64,000 nt of DNA from Odontocerum albicorne (lineage: Eukaryota; Arthropoda; Insecta; Trichoptera; Odontoceridae): contig OX463859.1 of the NCBI GenBank assembly GCA_949825065.1, positions 19,242,634 to 19,306,633 of the forward strand. The letters are read 5' to 3'. Shown piece by piece: positions 35,062-47,124 of the stretch. The number at the start of each line of letters is the position of its first letter. The first letter of the stretch is position 1. The notes below the pieces were generated by a model. It was not told where the DNA came from. It was given only the letters and a program-made list of their open reading frames with translations, and searched no databases. Position numbers and translations under genes: made by a program.

Positions 35062-36639
35062 TTTTAGATAACTGAAGTATATATCATACTTAAATAATCC
35101 CCAATTAGGTAATTTTTGGTTTTCGAATAAACTAAATTAAATAAAAAAACATTCACAAGTTTTGAAAAACCTATGTGCCTACCATTCCTTCACACCCCTC
35201 GAGTACAGTCAAACCGAATATTTTGCGGTTAAATTTATTGCACTTGACAGGGTGCTTCTGTTTCTGAAATATCGCTTATTGCAAAAACATATCGAGTTTA
35301 TGATTCGTGGAGCCTGAACGTAATAACACATACGGAAAACAAATTGCATATTAATGTCATTTTTTACTTTCTCACAATCAGCGATATTTGAATTTTTAAT
35401 CACAACTTATAGTTTAACAGCTCTACTATAAAATGATTTCTCTTATTTAAAACAAAAAAATGTAATGTTTGGACATATTTAGATTGTTGCATGAAAAGTG
35501 TTTGCCAATGTTCGAGTTCACGAAGTTGGTGCTTTTATAAGTCAAATTAGTTTAAATGCTAGTTAATTGAAAACATATACATATAAACCACCATAACGCT
35601 TTCCTATGAAGGCCGGCAGACAATAAGTAGAGTAATTCTTTTATTATATGTCACATGCGTTTGCAGCAATAAACACCGCCAAATAGGGTACACGAAATAT
35701 AAGTATTTGGTACTGGCATGAACACGTGAACTTTTTTTTAGATTTACCCTGTCTCATTTTTTTATAAATATACGAAAACTGTTTTTTTTGTTGAATCTGA
35801 TATTTAATCTTTACAATTAAAAAAATGCACATATTAAAATATTAACTCTATTGAATAAATTACTTTATAAGGTAGATTTTGATATATGTTAAACTGAGTT
35901 GAGTTTTTGCAATCTGTTAATGATAATAGGTTAGCGTCACGCAATGGAGCGCTCTTAATGAGAGTTTGTTATCTTAATGTTGCATTTTATTATTCTTTTA
36001 AAATTGAAAAAACATAAAAAAGAATAATGATCGACTATAAAAACATGTCTATACATTTTTATGGGTTTGTTTAACGTTTCAATATAAATATCACGAAAAA
36101 ATAACGTGCTAAAAACAAAAAACATTTAAAAATAAACAAACGATATTCTTTTCTATTTATTTTTATTGTTATTGAACATTTCAGTATCAACGTTATGGTT
36201 ATATATAAAAAAACATCGTGAAATTCAGTTCGTAAACTAAAAACTTTATATACGTATTCTTTAATAAAGCAAATGACTAGATGGAAATATGTTGAAGGAT
36301 TCTTTTTCAATCCCATGATAGTGGGAGAAAAGTGAATTAGGAGGATGAAAAAGTAAGTTTTAGGGTTAGAAAAAGCGACCTTATTGATAACTTGAATCTC
36401 TCAGCGGGACGTGTCAAGGGCCGTTTCAGGGTATTTGCAAGCTGAATTGAATTAAATGTTGAAAATGTAAGCAATTCAAATTAATCGACATCAAAGCGGC
36501 TTCCACCATAGTAAATTGCTTGTTTTCGTGTTGTATGTATCAGCTTTCGTTGTCGTGAACTACAAATTTGAAGGTTTATTGCTATGATTGCAATATTTTA
36601 TAAACAACCAAAAAGGTGAGAAAGAGGTTCAACAGGAAT
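35062..36639. other. AT-rich DNA, no recognised feature
   Basis: Only chance frames (for example 36071-36316 minus). Confidence 0.55.
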
Positions 36640-37060
36640 ATAATCTACAACCTCCGGAATTGATCTGAAGTGTTTGTCTCGAAATTCGACATTTCAGATG
36701 TACATCATAATAATAAAATTAATTTTTACCTATGGCTCAGAAGTATGGGTGATAATCCTAAGGGGGCAGTTATCAAAGGTTGCTTATTTTTTCAAGTAAA
36801 TTTCTTCGAAGAGCTTTGGGACCGGAATAAGAAGAGGCTACCGGCACATGAAGACTGAGAAATATCTTAGGCTAGTAAAATACCCATAAATAACGTAAGA
36901 TCATGCCCCCTGGCCAAGATTGGACACGTTTTTGCATCAAACGCTAGAAGCTAAACTAGAGACAAAGCAATATTAGAAAAGATCGCTGGTTGGACCAAGA
37001 CAGTGACTGTAAAACAATATCTCCCAGGACTACATAGTCGACTGGAGGGATAAAGTTTAT
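36640..37060 (+). pseudogene. Decayed LINE reverse-transcriptase remnant
   Basis: Broken plus-strand frames resemble the region after the RT palm of RTE/CR1-like LINEs. There is a degenerate 'tYGSExW'-like stretch ('LWLRSMG'), a later 'LAKIGHV' and an 'EKIAGWTKTV' segment. The similarity is weak and rests on order more than identity. Confidence 0.35.
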
Positions 37061-37129
37061 ACACGAACTGTTTGATGGGATATCGCGCTACCTTTCAATT
37101 CTTACGCTCAAATTATATGCATATTTAAA

Positions 37130-37420
37130 AAAAAAATTGTGAAAAATTGTGGATTCAAATCCCGAGTTAAGGAAAGTTTACTCTCTAAAAAGATTTATAT
37201 TAATTATCATTTTATTATCATAATAATTGATAAGAACATCGCAGAAAACTTACCAAATCAAGACAAACTAAAAAGAAACCATTGTAGTTCCCTGATATAT
37301 TTGTTCTTATTTAATCATAAATTTTGACCCGACTTCCCAAGAAGAGACATTTTGAAGTGCTTCCTATAGCTGCACATGCCACCTATATCTCTAGCACCAT
37401 CATATAGTTTTTACACTGAC
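37130..37420 (+). repeat. Dispersed repeat family 2, rearranged copy
   Basis: 'gtggattcaaatcccgagtt' and 'agtttactctctaaaaagat' are family 2 in plus orientation. The following 'atcgcagaaaacttaccaaa' and 'gtgcttcctatagctgcaca' match the body of the 29791 copy. Confidence 0.5.
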
Positions 37421-37494
37421 GTGTTTTTGCTATTAATAAACGAGTTTATTATTATATTGTATAGTAAATTTTTTAGTCACACAAATCAGATTTA

Positions 37495-37620
37495 CCCCCA
37501 CAACACGTGTTTCTATCCTCTGTCTCGGGGCAATCTTGAGGTTGAATGACTTCGGTTTGTTACGAGAGCCCAATCGGTGTCATGTTTCATCGGAATTGTG
37601 TTTGGCCTGGTCTATTGATT
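37495..37620 (+). repeat. Dispersed repeat family 5 ('acacgtgtttctacatcc')
   Basis: 'acacgtgtttctatcctctg', 'cttcggtttgttacgagagc' and 'gtcatgtttcatcggaattg' match 41918-42060 in the same order. The class is unknown. Confidence 0.55.
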
Positions 37621-38439
37621 CAAAGGATCTTTTTAAATGAGATTTTTTTTGCATTCTTAGTAAGTGTGAGATAATCAAAATTATTCCTCTAACATTTAAA
37701 AAAAAAATCAAATCGTGTTTGCCACTCAGCTATTTTATTTGGGTTTTTGAATTAATCAAGTCTTTAATTTATTATTTCGCATATCACGTATTACTTTTGT
37801 CGTTTCAATGCCATCCTAATCATTTTCGTTATAATTAGGTTAAAAAAACTACCATTACACGAGAGGACAGATGATTAAAAGAATTTGGAATGGTATTAAG
37901 GTATTATTTTCTCCGATTTCCTCGTGATGCAAAACATCAGGCTTCCCGGGCACTGCAGCAAATTTCACATGGATTGCTCCTTCTCTTAGATACAAAGAGT
38001 CATTCCATCACGTAACATTCCCCATTTTGACATGTTCTTGTTTCTCCTAATTCCCGTATGGAACTTGTTCAGTCCAGGTTGTTTAAATGAGTGTGGAGTC
38101 AGGGAACAATTCTTTCACCAGCTAAATTCCCCCACTGAGGCCCTATGTTACTCTTCTCTTATTCATTCTAGCAATAGTAGGTAGTTGTTGCAGTGACTTA
38201 GTAGCCCTAATGATGTTGTGCTTGGATGTCAACCTAGGGGCTGGTTGGTATACAAAGGATGTATGGGGTTAATCAATTGGTTGGATCTCAACACTGCTTC
38301 CAATATCTAACCTTAGTTTGGTAGAGAAATCTCGGCGAGAAAAGGCACCCAATTTAGTTTGAATAGAAAATAATTTGAATGAATGTTGCTTTATTCAAAT
38401 TTATGGCGATAGAAAAGTTTGCAGGGAAAATGGCGATAG
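37621..38439. other. No recognised feature
   Basis: A somewhat GC-richer stretch at 37900-38360 has no readable frame. At 38400-38455 the sequence 'atggcgatagaaaagtttgc' is directly repeated about 30 bp later. Confidence 0.5.
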
Positions 38440-38960
38440 AAAGGTTTGCAGGGAAAATGAGTCAGCAATGAAAGATTAGAGCAAATAGAGATATTCTGAT
38501 ATTTAGGTACCAAGTTCTCAGATGGTGGAAAAATTACGAGGGATATCAAACGGCGTGTAGTGATAAGAAACAAAATCAATGAGGCACTAAAACACATGTG
38601 TTCGATCTGGAGAGTATCGAAATCTGCTAAAATGAAATTCTTACACATTATTTTAGTATTAACTTTGATGCGTGAAACTGAAACATTGATATAAAAAAAT
38701 AATAAAAAGAGCTGAATAAACCCTTTATATGGTATATGCGTACACTTAGAAAAAATACGTGGGATATATGATACTTGAATAGGAAATTAATTTATTAGGG
38801 ATGAATGTGAACCTAAAGCTAATGTGTTGAGTAAGATACAAACGAGCAATTTGAGATGGCTAGGGTACGTGGAACGAATGAGTGAAAAACATCGACAAAA
38901 CAAATAAATAGTGCAAACGTGACTGAAAGGCATAGATGAGAAATATTAAGGTAAATATGC
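38440..38960 (+). pseudogene. LINE family A reverse-transcriptase C-terminal remnant (best copy)
   Basis: Plus-strand frames read 'FRYLGTKFSDGGKITRDIKR' and 'RVVIRNKINEALKHMCSIWR', then 'VSKSAKMKFLHIILV'. After a broken stretch they continue with 'RDECEPKANVLSKI' and 'NLRWLGYVERMSE'. This is the YLGS...DI.RRI..A...MxxIW...S...K...YGSETW...LRWxGHVERM order of RTE-like LINE ORF2. Several stops and shifts show it is dead. It is the reference for the fragments at 6725, 10870, 28058, 45560 and 60310. Confidence 0.8.
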
Positions 38961-39138
38961 TGAAATTGACTGTATGATATTAACACTTGCCTCCCTGTGA
39001 TGGATTGTGAGTGACCAGGACTTATATTTTATTGGATTATTCGACGTTTTAATTCATAATAAAAGGATTTTTATAGCTAATTACAAAAATTAACCTAGCA
39101 GATTTTGCATAATTTCAATTTAAAATATACATTTTTTA

Positions 39139-39157
39139 CTGGACGCATAGCGTCCAG
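39139..39157. repeat. Short GC-rich perfect hairpin
   Basis: CTGGACGC and GCGTCCAG flank a 3-nt ATA loop and a GC-richer segment follows. Its role is unknown. Confidence 0.6.
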
Positions 39158-39204
39158 CACCGTGGTTGGCGGATTTTTTTTAGCACAGTAAGGCAGTGTT
39201 AAAA

Positions 39205-39390
39205 AATAGGAATATAAAGTCTGAGAAATCGTAGACGTTGTATAAGAAGGTGTATGGTATATACATATGTGTAGAAGATGCAAAATGTGTGTCGCGACAG
39301 GAAATTCTGGCGCTTTCTCTTCTCTGCCTTCCCCGGCACGAAAACGGTGTGATAGTTTGCACGTATAGTTTACGTAGGAATTCTAGCACT
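39205..39390 (-). repeat. Dispersed repeat family 4 copy
   Basis: 'gagaaatcgtagacgttgta' and 'aagaaggtgtatggtatata', then a GC-richer interior and 'ggtgtgatagtttgcacgta', match the minus-strand copy at 28200 end to end. Confidence 0.6.
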
Positions 39391-39654
39391 AGTAAACAAA
39401 TCTCGCTTATAAATGTTAAAATTAATTAAGTTTTGCGTGATTTTTTGCTGTCTAAGAAGTTAAACGAGTTCAGCTTTCCATGAGGATATTATAAATTTTA
39501 CAAAAATATTTTATCAAATTATTATAAAATGGCTCCTAGTCTCTTATACTGTCCCTGGAGAAACAACATATGGTGGCAAGAGTCGGAAGAAAAAAGGAAA
39601 TTGATTTTATATGGAGAATATGAAAGTTTTTTTTAAGATAGTTCATTTTATTCA

Positions 39655-39951
39655 ATGGTATGGATTTATTTGAGATTGTTGCCGAATATGATTTCACTAT
39701 ACGGGCAAAAAATGCAGAATCAGATTTCTACTAAATTATTAATCTATGATATCATATTTTTTTCTTACAGCATTGTGGGTGGAATTCCATACGTTTATTT
39801 TGAGAAAAAGGGTGTGACTTCTAAAATGTGGAAATTGTTTAAAAATTCAGAGAATTTGAAATTTTTACAGCGGTGGTACGAGATTTTTTGTAATCTAATG
39901 ATATATGCTCAAATATTGGAGGTAGTATTCTCGGTGTCTACAGTTTGGTGA
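39655..39951 (+). other. 98-codon open frame with an internal splice-acceptor-like site
   Basis: The frame begins at an ATG at 39655 and encodes 98 residues with several aromatic/hydrophobic stretches. I do not recognise it. A strong acceptor ('tttttttcttacag', ending at 39770) lies inside the frame, so the part from 39771 ('IVGGIPYVYFEKKGVTSKMW') could be an exon instead. There is no supporting neighbour or repeat match. It may be chance, or a lone exon or pseudogene piece. Confidence 0.2.
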
Positions 39952-40029
39952 ATAGTTTATTTGTTATTTACTGTAAGTAGTCTTAGACTTTGATGATACA
40001 GTACCATTTTTCGGGTTTATTACAACGCG

Positions 40030-40185
40030 AAAATCTCTTAAACCAACCAGAAAGATGTTAAATAAGGCTGAAGTGAAAACCAGACTGGCACTCTTTATGA
40101 AAAAAAAATGGGTTACAGCGGGAATTGAACCCACGAACCTTGGATTATAAGACAAGCGTCTTACCAACTATGCACCGGAAGTCGT
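40030..40185 (-). repeat. SINE family 1 copy with well-kept tRNA-like head
   Basis: On the minus strand it reads a tRNA-like head with 'ggtaagacgcttgtcttata' and B box 'gggttcaattcccgctg', then 'agtctggttttcacttcagc', then 'tttctggttggtttaagaga'. The last part is the beginning of the LINE-like tail. Confidence 0.8.
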
Positions 40186-40227
40186 CCTTCATTCTTGATA
40201 CCATGTTTTAAATAGGCTTTATATCAG

Positions 40228-40290
40228 TAAAGTATCGTTCAGAGAGCAAACTTTACTCGAGGGAACCGAACCCACTTAAAGACAGACAGA
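40228..40290 (-). repeat. Dispersed repeat family 2 fragment
   Basis: 'gttcagagagcaaactttac' and 'gggaaccgaacccacttaaa' match the inverted B-box end of family 2. Confidence 0.45.
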
Positions 40291-40347
40291 AAATATTACT
40301 GAAAATGAAATAAGTTGAGGGTTAGAATATGAATGTAGCGATTGCGG

Positions 40348-40390
40348 TTCGGATTGATTCATTAAATTGATTCATTAAATTGATTCATGT
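40348..40390 (+). repeat. 14-bp tandem repeat, three copies
   Basis: 'ttgattcattaaat' is repeated, with the third copy incomplete. Confidence 0.8.
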
Positions 40391-41917
40391 ACTTCTCCAC
40401 ATCTACTCGTACATATGTTTAAAAAAAACATTTACGTAGTGCCAAACATGAGCCTCATTTTATATATTCATAAATAAAGCGCTCCCTATGTGATAATGTA
40501 ACATAATATACATATTAATATATTTCAAAGCAGCGCTTTCCAAGTAATTTGTTTTTTTGTCGTTCGTATCAGGAATGGCCAACATGTCGATCAATTTTTA
40601 TCGATCGCGGTTGTCTTCGTAACTTACAATATAGTGTGTGATATTGCCGAATCTCATTACATGCATGCACTTATCCACACAGTTAATTAGTTATCCGTTT
40701 TTAATACGTAGATTTGTCTTTTCCAAATAAATGTGAGTATAATATTAAATTTAACATGTATGTATTAGTGTTTTTTTCCATAATTATTTTTTAGAGAAGT
40801 TAATTCCGCTCCTTATTAATAAATTTTTAGTTATAAGTTTTCCTCTTTTGACATGTGTGTTATGTGTTAAATCTCGCGAATTTGATAGGTAGACTACGAA
40901 TTTTTTTACAACAAAACAGGTTGGCCGTCCCTTGTTTATATATTTGTGAATAAAAACCACAGGTTTTATTTAATATATGTGAAATCTGTGCTAGTGGCTT
41001 TGAAGATATAAAATGTGTTTGTCGAATTTTACAACTATATTAATATATTCATCAAATTATGACTATGCCACCGTTTAGTGGCCGAAGTCTCACCAAGAGA
41101 GTAACGTTCCTCAAAAGTGTCATGGACAGAAGTCTCATGAAATTTTCAATATCTAAGTCAATTATGCACTTATGACAGCCATTAAAAAAATCCCTACAGT
41201 CTTATTTTAGATACAATCCATTCAATAACATCTTTTGTGAGCAGAGAGGTGTCCTCGAAATTAAGTGGTGGTTTTTGAAATCACTATGTTAATAGAAATG
41301 TTTAAAATATATCAAATAGTAACAATTTATGATACGCTGTAGGTGAGATTTATTTTCCGTTAACTGGCCTGTAATATGAAGCATAACCAACAATATACCA
41401 TTTTGTGGTGGTTTTATGTAGCGTTATCAATAACTTGACCATAAATTAACAGAATTATTAACGAAAACCATGTTTAAAGATTTAAACAACGAAATATCAT
41501 TCAAGCATCTATGTACAACAAAATTATAGTGTTGCAGAATTCAACCGCACGTTTATTATTAACTTATCTGATATCAAGAATTTTAATTTCAATAATTGAA
41601 ATTAAAAAGTTTAACGTTCAAGTTTTTGAAATAAAATCAACAACATTGCTTATTAATTTAAGACATTTAATTATAGGAAAAAAGCTTTTGAAAAACGTCT
41701 AGAAATAAATGCCAAACTTATTTACACGCACAGTACACAAATCTGTAGTGTTTAATATGTAAAACTCTTTGATAATTTACTTTATTTTTAATAAATTTTT
41801 CTTTACATATTTAACTGTTCGAATGTATGACGTGTAAAAAAAGTTTTTTTGTGATGCCATAAATACAATAAAATTTAAAAAAATAATTATAAATAACTTT
41901 TAGTATTGCACATTAAT
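40391..41917. other. AT-rich DNA, no recognised feature
   Basis: The 63-codon frame at 41511-41702 is AT-driven and has no motif. Confidence 0.55.
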
Positions 41918-42060
41918 CTCTATGACACGTGTTTCTACATCCTACTTCGAGTCTCTCTTTACACGGAATGGTTCCGGTTTGTTACAAGCGTAATGCTTAG
42001 ATCTAATTGGTGTGTTGTTTCATCGTAAGCGTGTGTGGTATTTAAACCCAATTTAATTTC
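41918..42060 (+). repeat. Dispersed repeat family 5 copy
   Basis: 'gacacgtgtttctacatcct' and 'ttccggtttgttacaagcgt' align with 37495-37620. Confidence 0.55.
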
Positions 42061-42170
42061 TTTTTTGGCTATTTATAACTGTTGGTTATGACTTTGTGAA
42101 TCACAAATTTAAAAAAATCATTATTTCGTATTGGTAACGTTTACGTCGTATATAAAATTCGGATTAATAC

Positions 42171-42400
42171 GACTTCCGTGACCTAGTTAGTAAGACCCCT
42201 TTCTCTAAATCTGGAGGTTACGGGTTCAAATCCCGCTGGAACCCAGATTTTTTTAAAAAGGATTCCAGTCTACTTTTCACTTAAAGCCTCTTTAACATAT
42301 TTCTGGTTGGTTGGCAAGAGATTGCCGCATGGCATTTTAGCCCACCAGATTGTACTGTATATAGCAAACGTGTAATACAATATAATAATACAATACAAAT
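42171..42400 (+). repeat. SINE family 1, full-length reference copy
   Basis: The tRNA-like head runs from 42171: A-box region 'gtgacctagttagtaaga' and B box 'gggttcaaatcccgctg', with spacing as in a tRNA. The body block 'ccagtctacttttcacttaa' follows. The 3' tail 'tttctggttggttggcaaga' plus 'agcccaccagattgtactgt' ends in a short TAATA repeat. The tail is nearly the same as the 3' UTR end of the LINE at 13505-13828. Pol III transcription and trans-mobilisation by that LINE are inferences from this structure. Confidence 0.85.
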
Positions 42401-42494
42401 AGTAAAAAGTGAAACTCGACACCCTTAATATTAATATTTTTTTTTAAATTCCTTTAATATTTCGTATGGTGCTCCTCAACATATCCGTTTACGT

Positions 42495-42545
42495 GATGTG
42501 GATACATAGAAGAGTGTAAACGGGAGACAATATTGTCTTCGGCCC
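42495..42545 (+). repeat. Dispersed repeat family 6 fragment
   Basis: 'gtgtaaacgggagacaatat' and 'tgtcttcggcccaa' match 31465 and, inverted, 53738-53835. Confidence 0.5.
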
Positions 42546-42689
42546 AATTATTTGAGTTTTTTATTTTCTTCATTTCACTTTTTAAAGCAATCCAACGATG
42601 GTGCAAGTCTTATATTAGCTGATAGCTGGTTTTAGACTCTTATAGCGTGGACTGTTAAAATGATATAATAGAAAGAACAGTAAAATCTG

Positions 42690-43339
42690 CTAGTGCTGGG
42701 GTACGCATACTTTTTAGAATTGTACCACTTTATAAAATTATTAAAGAGTTAGGTACCACCAGTAACCCTCGGCTCCCTCCACTGCTCCCTGTTTCTTAAT
42801 TAGCTGGATTTAATAACGAAATATTTTGAGTATATATTTTCAGAGAATTTTGACCTTAGTTTTGGAGTTGAACAAATTTTTAACTTGAAAACTAAATCGT
42901 GATGTCTCTCATTTCATCGAGTGGGTGTATTTTAATACTACGTTTATAAAAGTTTGACGAATTGAATTTCACAATTTTTTATCATCGTAAGAAAATTGGA
43001 ACATTTTCATATAATATATTTAAAACAGTGTTTTCAAAAAGCATATGCTTTCACGACTACAGGATGCCTGATGGGTGGCTAACTGTCGCGCTAATCTGAC
43101 CGAAACTTTCAAATTAAAAATATGATCGTAACTCGGTTTAGCGGATCAAATCTTTGTAGTGCAATATATTTTATTCTTTTAACTGGGAAACTCTTAGTTA
43201 CGTCGACAAATATCGTTAGTACAAGCCGGCCTTAAAATGTTATAAATTTTGTTGAATTTCATGGAACTTTAGTATTTGACGCTTACTTGCTCGAGTGCCT
43301 CTAGGCTGGGGCTCACGTATCATAGTTTGAGAACCCCTG
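42690..43339. mobile_element. hAT-type non-autonomous element
   Basis: The right end reads 'gtttgagaacccctg', whose reverse complement is a hAT-like CAGGGGTTCTCAAAC terminus, preceded by 'ggctggggctcacgtatcat'. The left side begins near 'gtgctggggtacgcatac'. The element is collinear with 34615-35061. It contains no transposase frame. The exact left end and an 8-bp target duplication were not resolved. Confidence 0.55.
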
Positions 43340-44985
43340 TTCTAGAGTTTAACGCAAATCCGTGATGGGAAAGTCTTTGATTATTTTTGACGAAATATGA
43401 GGAGGCGGTGGGACAGTTATATAGAAGAGACAATTCGTGAGCATTTCGATGGGTTTTCGCATTTAACAAGTTGAGGGATGAATTATAAAGTGTGTGATGG
43501 TCGTATCTTTTTATGTTGAGTATGAAACTTAACTAGTATAGGAGTATTTTGTATTCGTTGAAATTCGCTTAATAATTTATTCGTTACTGCACAGATTGAA
43601 AAATCAATATAGATATTGTATGGATTTTTATGTGTTTGACTTTTAGGAGTTAAGTGAAGTTGTTCTTGCTAGGATGAATTTATTGAATTGTATAGGTTTG
43701 CTATGTTAAGTTGTTTGTTAAATACTAGTTTTTTTAAAACTATATAACACTGCTTACATGTCACTGTGAAATTTGATTATAGGTCGTTTTTTAATCACTT
43801 GTATCAAGAAGGTAATTTGACCATTGAAATAAAAATATAATAATGCCCAGATAATATCTAATGATTTTCTACTGATATTTATTGGTAGAAATACATTTTA
43901 ACAGTATGAAATATAAATTTAGCTATTTACTTAAATTTAGTAATTTGATTCCTCTTTTTGACCATGTTACGAATAAGCATTGTGAAACCGGCAAATAGTT
44001 AAAAAGGGAAAGGAATAAAATATATAATTTACTTAATTCTAATATTAGTATAAATTTCTAGCAGACAACACTTCTTTTGAAAAAAATCGCATCTGACACG
44101 TGAAAACATTCTCCGTCGAGGAACGACTCGAAGAAAAGAAATTATTGTAACGTTGTCAAAAAAGAATCGTTAAAAATAATTAGTGTTTAAAATATTTTTA
44201 ATAGGAACCGCCTCCTTTGATCCTCTGACGCTGTTTTTTTTGTCATAAGAAAGTTTATAAATTCGCTTCAGAAATAAATTTCAATTTGGAATTTTTCCGA
44301 TCAAACGAAACCTGAAAATAGCGAGAAAAAAACCGTGACTTTTGAATTGTTTTTTGGAGTTTGGAGATTTTTTTCTTTATTATTCAATATTGTTTGTGAC
44401 TTTTAATTAAACACTCGCAACGTAATTAAAAAGAAACATAGGAGATTATTTTCTGTACCTCTCTGTCAATGTATAATTTGAAACACAGGAAATAAAAAAT
44501 GAAACAAGTAAAAAAAAACGAAACATTTTAATGAAAATAAAATTCATTTGTTAAGATGATAAGAAATTTGTTTGAAGATTTATTTGAGAGCATAAAGAAA
44601 TTGGTTCAATATAAAAACATTGTCGATAATTTCATGTATTATATATTTTATGTAACATCTTAACCCATGAAGCCCTCCCTCAATATAGCTGAAAATGTTA
44701 AGCGCTTCTCCCATTAAATCACTTAAAAAAATACTTATTTTTTTAATGATGAAACATGTTTCTCTCTAATTACTTTTTTCTTGTTCTCATCAATCTATTT
44801 TCCCCTTTTTCTTTATTAAGTGATATTTGAAAATATTTTGTGTTATGCTTTCTTTTGATTTGTTTTGTAATGCGTTTTGCATGTTGAATTTTTTTTTTAT
44901 TTGGAAAATAAAAATATTTTACAGTGTGTTGTAAATAAAATACGAATTTTTGCATATAAATTTTTTTCTTTTTTATCACCCGATG
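43340..44985. other. AT-rich DNA, no recognised feature
   Basis: Nothing identified. Confidence 0.55.
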
Positions 44986-44989
44986 CCAA

Positions 44990-45455
44990 TTTTGCTGCCA
45001 TACGGCTTCCGTTTTTTGCAGCCACAAGGCATTCTTTAATGACGAAGTCCGTTTCTTGCTGCCACATGAAATTTTTTACTTCATTATTTAATGACAAAAT
45101 CCGTTTGTTGCTGCCACACGGCTTCCGTTTACTTGCTTCAATCAGCGACATGAAAACTTTTACTTCATTCTTTAATGACGAAATCCGTTTCTTGCTGCCA
45201 CATGAAAACTTTTACTTCATTATTTAATGACAAAATCCGTTTCTTGCTGCCACACGGCTTCCGTTGACTTGCTTCAATCAGCGACATGAAAACTTTTACT
45301 TCATTCTTTAATGACGAAATCCGTTTCTTGCTGCCACATGAAAACTTTTACTTCATTATTTAATGACAAAATCCGTTTGTTGCTGCCACACGGCTTCCGT
45401 TGACTTGCTTCAATCAGCGACATGAAAACTTTTACTTCATTCTTTAATGACGAAA
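44990..45455. repeat. Higher-order tandem array, about 137-bp period
   Basis: 'ggcttccgtt' recurs at 45119, 45256 and 45392 (periods 137 and 136). Each unit is built of two related sub-repeats of about 50 bp around 'cttcattctttaatgacgaa' / 'cttcattatttaatgacaaa' and 'tccgtttcttgctgccac', plus a 'cttgcttcaatcagcgac' linker. The left edge (44990-45060) is degenerate. Open frames over it (44877-45227 plus and minus-strand frames) are by-products of the repeat. Confidence 0.9.
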
Positions 45456-45559
45456 ATTGTTTTTCCGTAACTCTGTTTTTGTTTTGCCATATATCTAATC
45501 TCCTTTTTTATTATTTGTGCATATTTCCAAATATTTTACGAGATAAAGCAAATAAAATG

Positions 45560-45990
45560 TCTGTTTAGTCTTATAAAGATCTGGTAGTAGAAAAGTGGGA
45601 AAAGAAAATTAAATTCGATATATGATTGAGCAATGAAAGTTAAGAGATGAAGGGGAAAGTTACTACGAGGAATATAAAACAACATACTGCGATAAGAAAT
45701 AAAGTTAATAGGGCAATAAAACATACATATACTCAAGCTGGACAGTATTGAAATCTGCTGAGACGATAGTCCACAATAATATTGTCGTACCGATTATAGA
45801 AAGAAGGCAGTGTAAAAGGGTGGAAAACTAGTGGTGTACTAAATGTTTCAGGAATTTGGAATAATACATTCAGATATGTGGCTGGAAATTAGTGCGAGCT
45901 GATAGAATTTGTTGAATGGATGGGGGATGTTTATAATTGAAGAAATGTTATATGCGGTGCGTAAATTACATTTAAAGAAAATGTGGTGAA
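45560..45990 (+). pseudogene. LINE family A fragment, decayed
   Basis: 'actgcgataagaaataaagt', 'attgaaatctgctgagacga' and 'gaatttgttgaatggatggg' are collinear with 38500-38890. Frames are broken throughout. Confidence 0.55.
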
Positions 45991-47124
45991 GGGTTTTCTC
46001 TCCCGTCTCCCACGTGCATATTAGGCTTTCTTTAATATAAATATTATAAAGGTGGCTTCCTATTAGATAAGACCTTATTTTTATCTCTTCCTCATTAAAC
46101 AGAACACAAATTAAAATAAATGTCCTAATGCTAACTTCAAATGAGAAAGGGAAAACAAATAATTATGTATAGAATGAAATGATATACTTGAATAAGGTTC
46201 GAAGATGTCTTAAAGCAATAAGCAGAAACATGTGTTACTTACTGAACACACACACACACATATAAGCAAATGAAACAAACAAAGTGTCCTTATTACGTAA
46301 ATTTGAATGTGAAGTTTTACCTTCTGAGACAATTTCGCACGCCAAAGCCTTAAAACTTTGATAATTTCAAGCCTAAACATTTTTACCCCCGGGAACGGAA
46401 CTTGCAAGTTCATTTCTCTTAGTTAAATATTTTACTTTCTAACCGCACTGCCTGAAATGAATTTGATTCTTGGATGTCTGAAGCCTTGGGATACTATGTC
46501 AGTCGCGCGGTGCGACAGAATTGGATGTGATAAAGGTTTTATTGTATCATCAGTGGCTTAATAATTTGTGATTTCATTAAATTTTATCTATTTTCTCTTG
46601 CTTTGCAAAACAATTGTCTTGTTGTATATTCTATTTCATGACAATATAATATCTTAATTACTGACTAGATAAAAATAATAAAAAAAAAGATCCGAGTTTG
46701 GTTCTTAAGTTCATCTGAAAACAATGTTTGTTCGCGCTGGGTGTGTGTGTGTGTGAATAATTGCTTGTCTACGTGTGATAGTATTTGATAATATTTTCTG
46801 CACGTACGATGGTCAACTGTGAGTCCCGACTCCAGGAGTTGTTAAACTGAAAACTCGATAACAAGGGCCGAATACGATATTGTTTCCCGATCACACTTTT
46901 CAACATTTTCGAATCACCAATTGTTGAAGGGAAACCATGCGCAAGAAAGAAATTTTATCAATTCATTGAAAAATATACACGACACCTATTTTTCATTAAA
47001 AAATCGAAACTTAATTGATTAAACATAATATAAAATATCATCTTCAAAATATCATCACAATTCATGATATTATACAAATGTTACAGGAGATCACCAGTGT
47101 ACAGTAAAACACTGAAAGAATTTG
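45991..47124. other. AT-rich DNA with two short dinucleotide repeats
   Basis: A (CA)n run lies near 46246-46260 and a (GT)n run near 46740-46755. Nothing else was recognised. Confidence 0.6.

Noticed and set aside
36640..37060. An intact LINE or host gene
   Set aside because: Only weak, frame-broken similarity remains; kept as a low-confidence LINE remnant.
42171..42245. A genuine tRNA gene at the head of the SINE
   Set aside because: The sequence continues into a SINE body and LINE-like tail, recurs many times, and the stems carry mismatches.
44877..45227. 116-codon plus-strand frame and the overlapping minus-strand frames as genes
   Set aside because: They are produced by the 137-bp tandem array and repeat with it.
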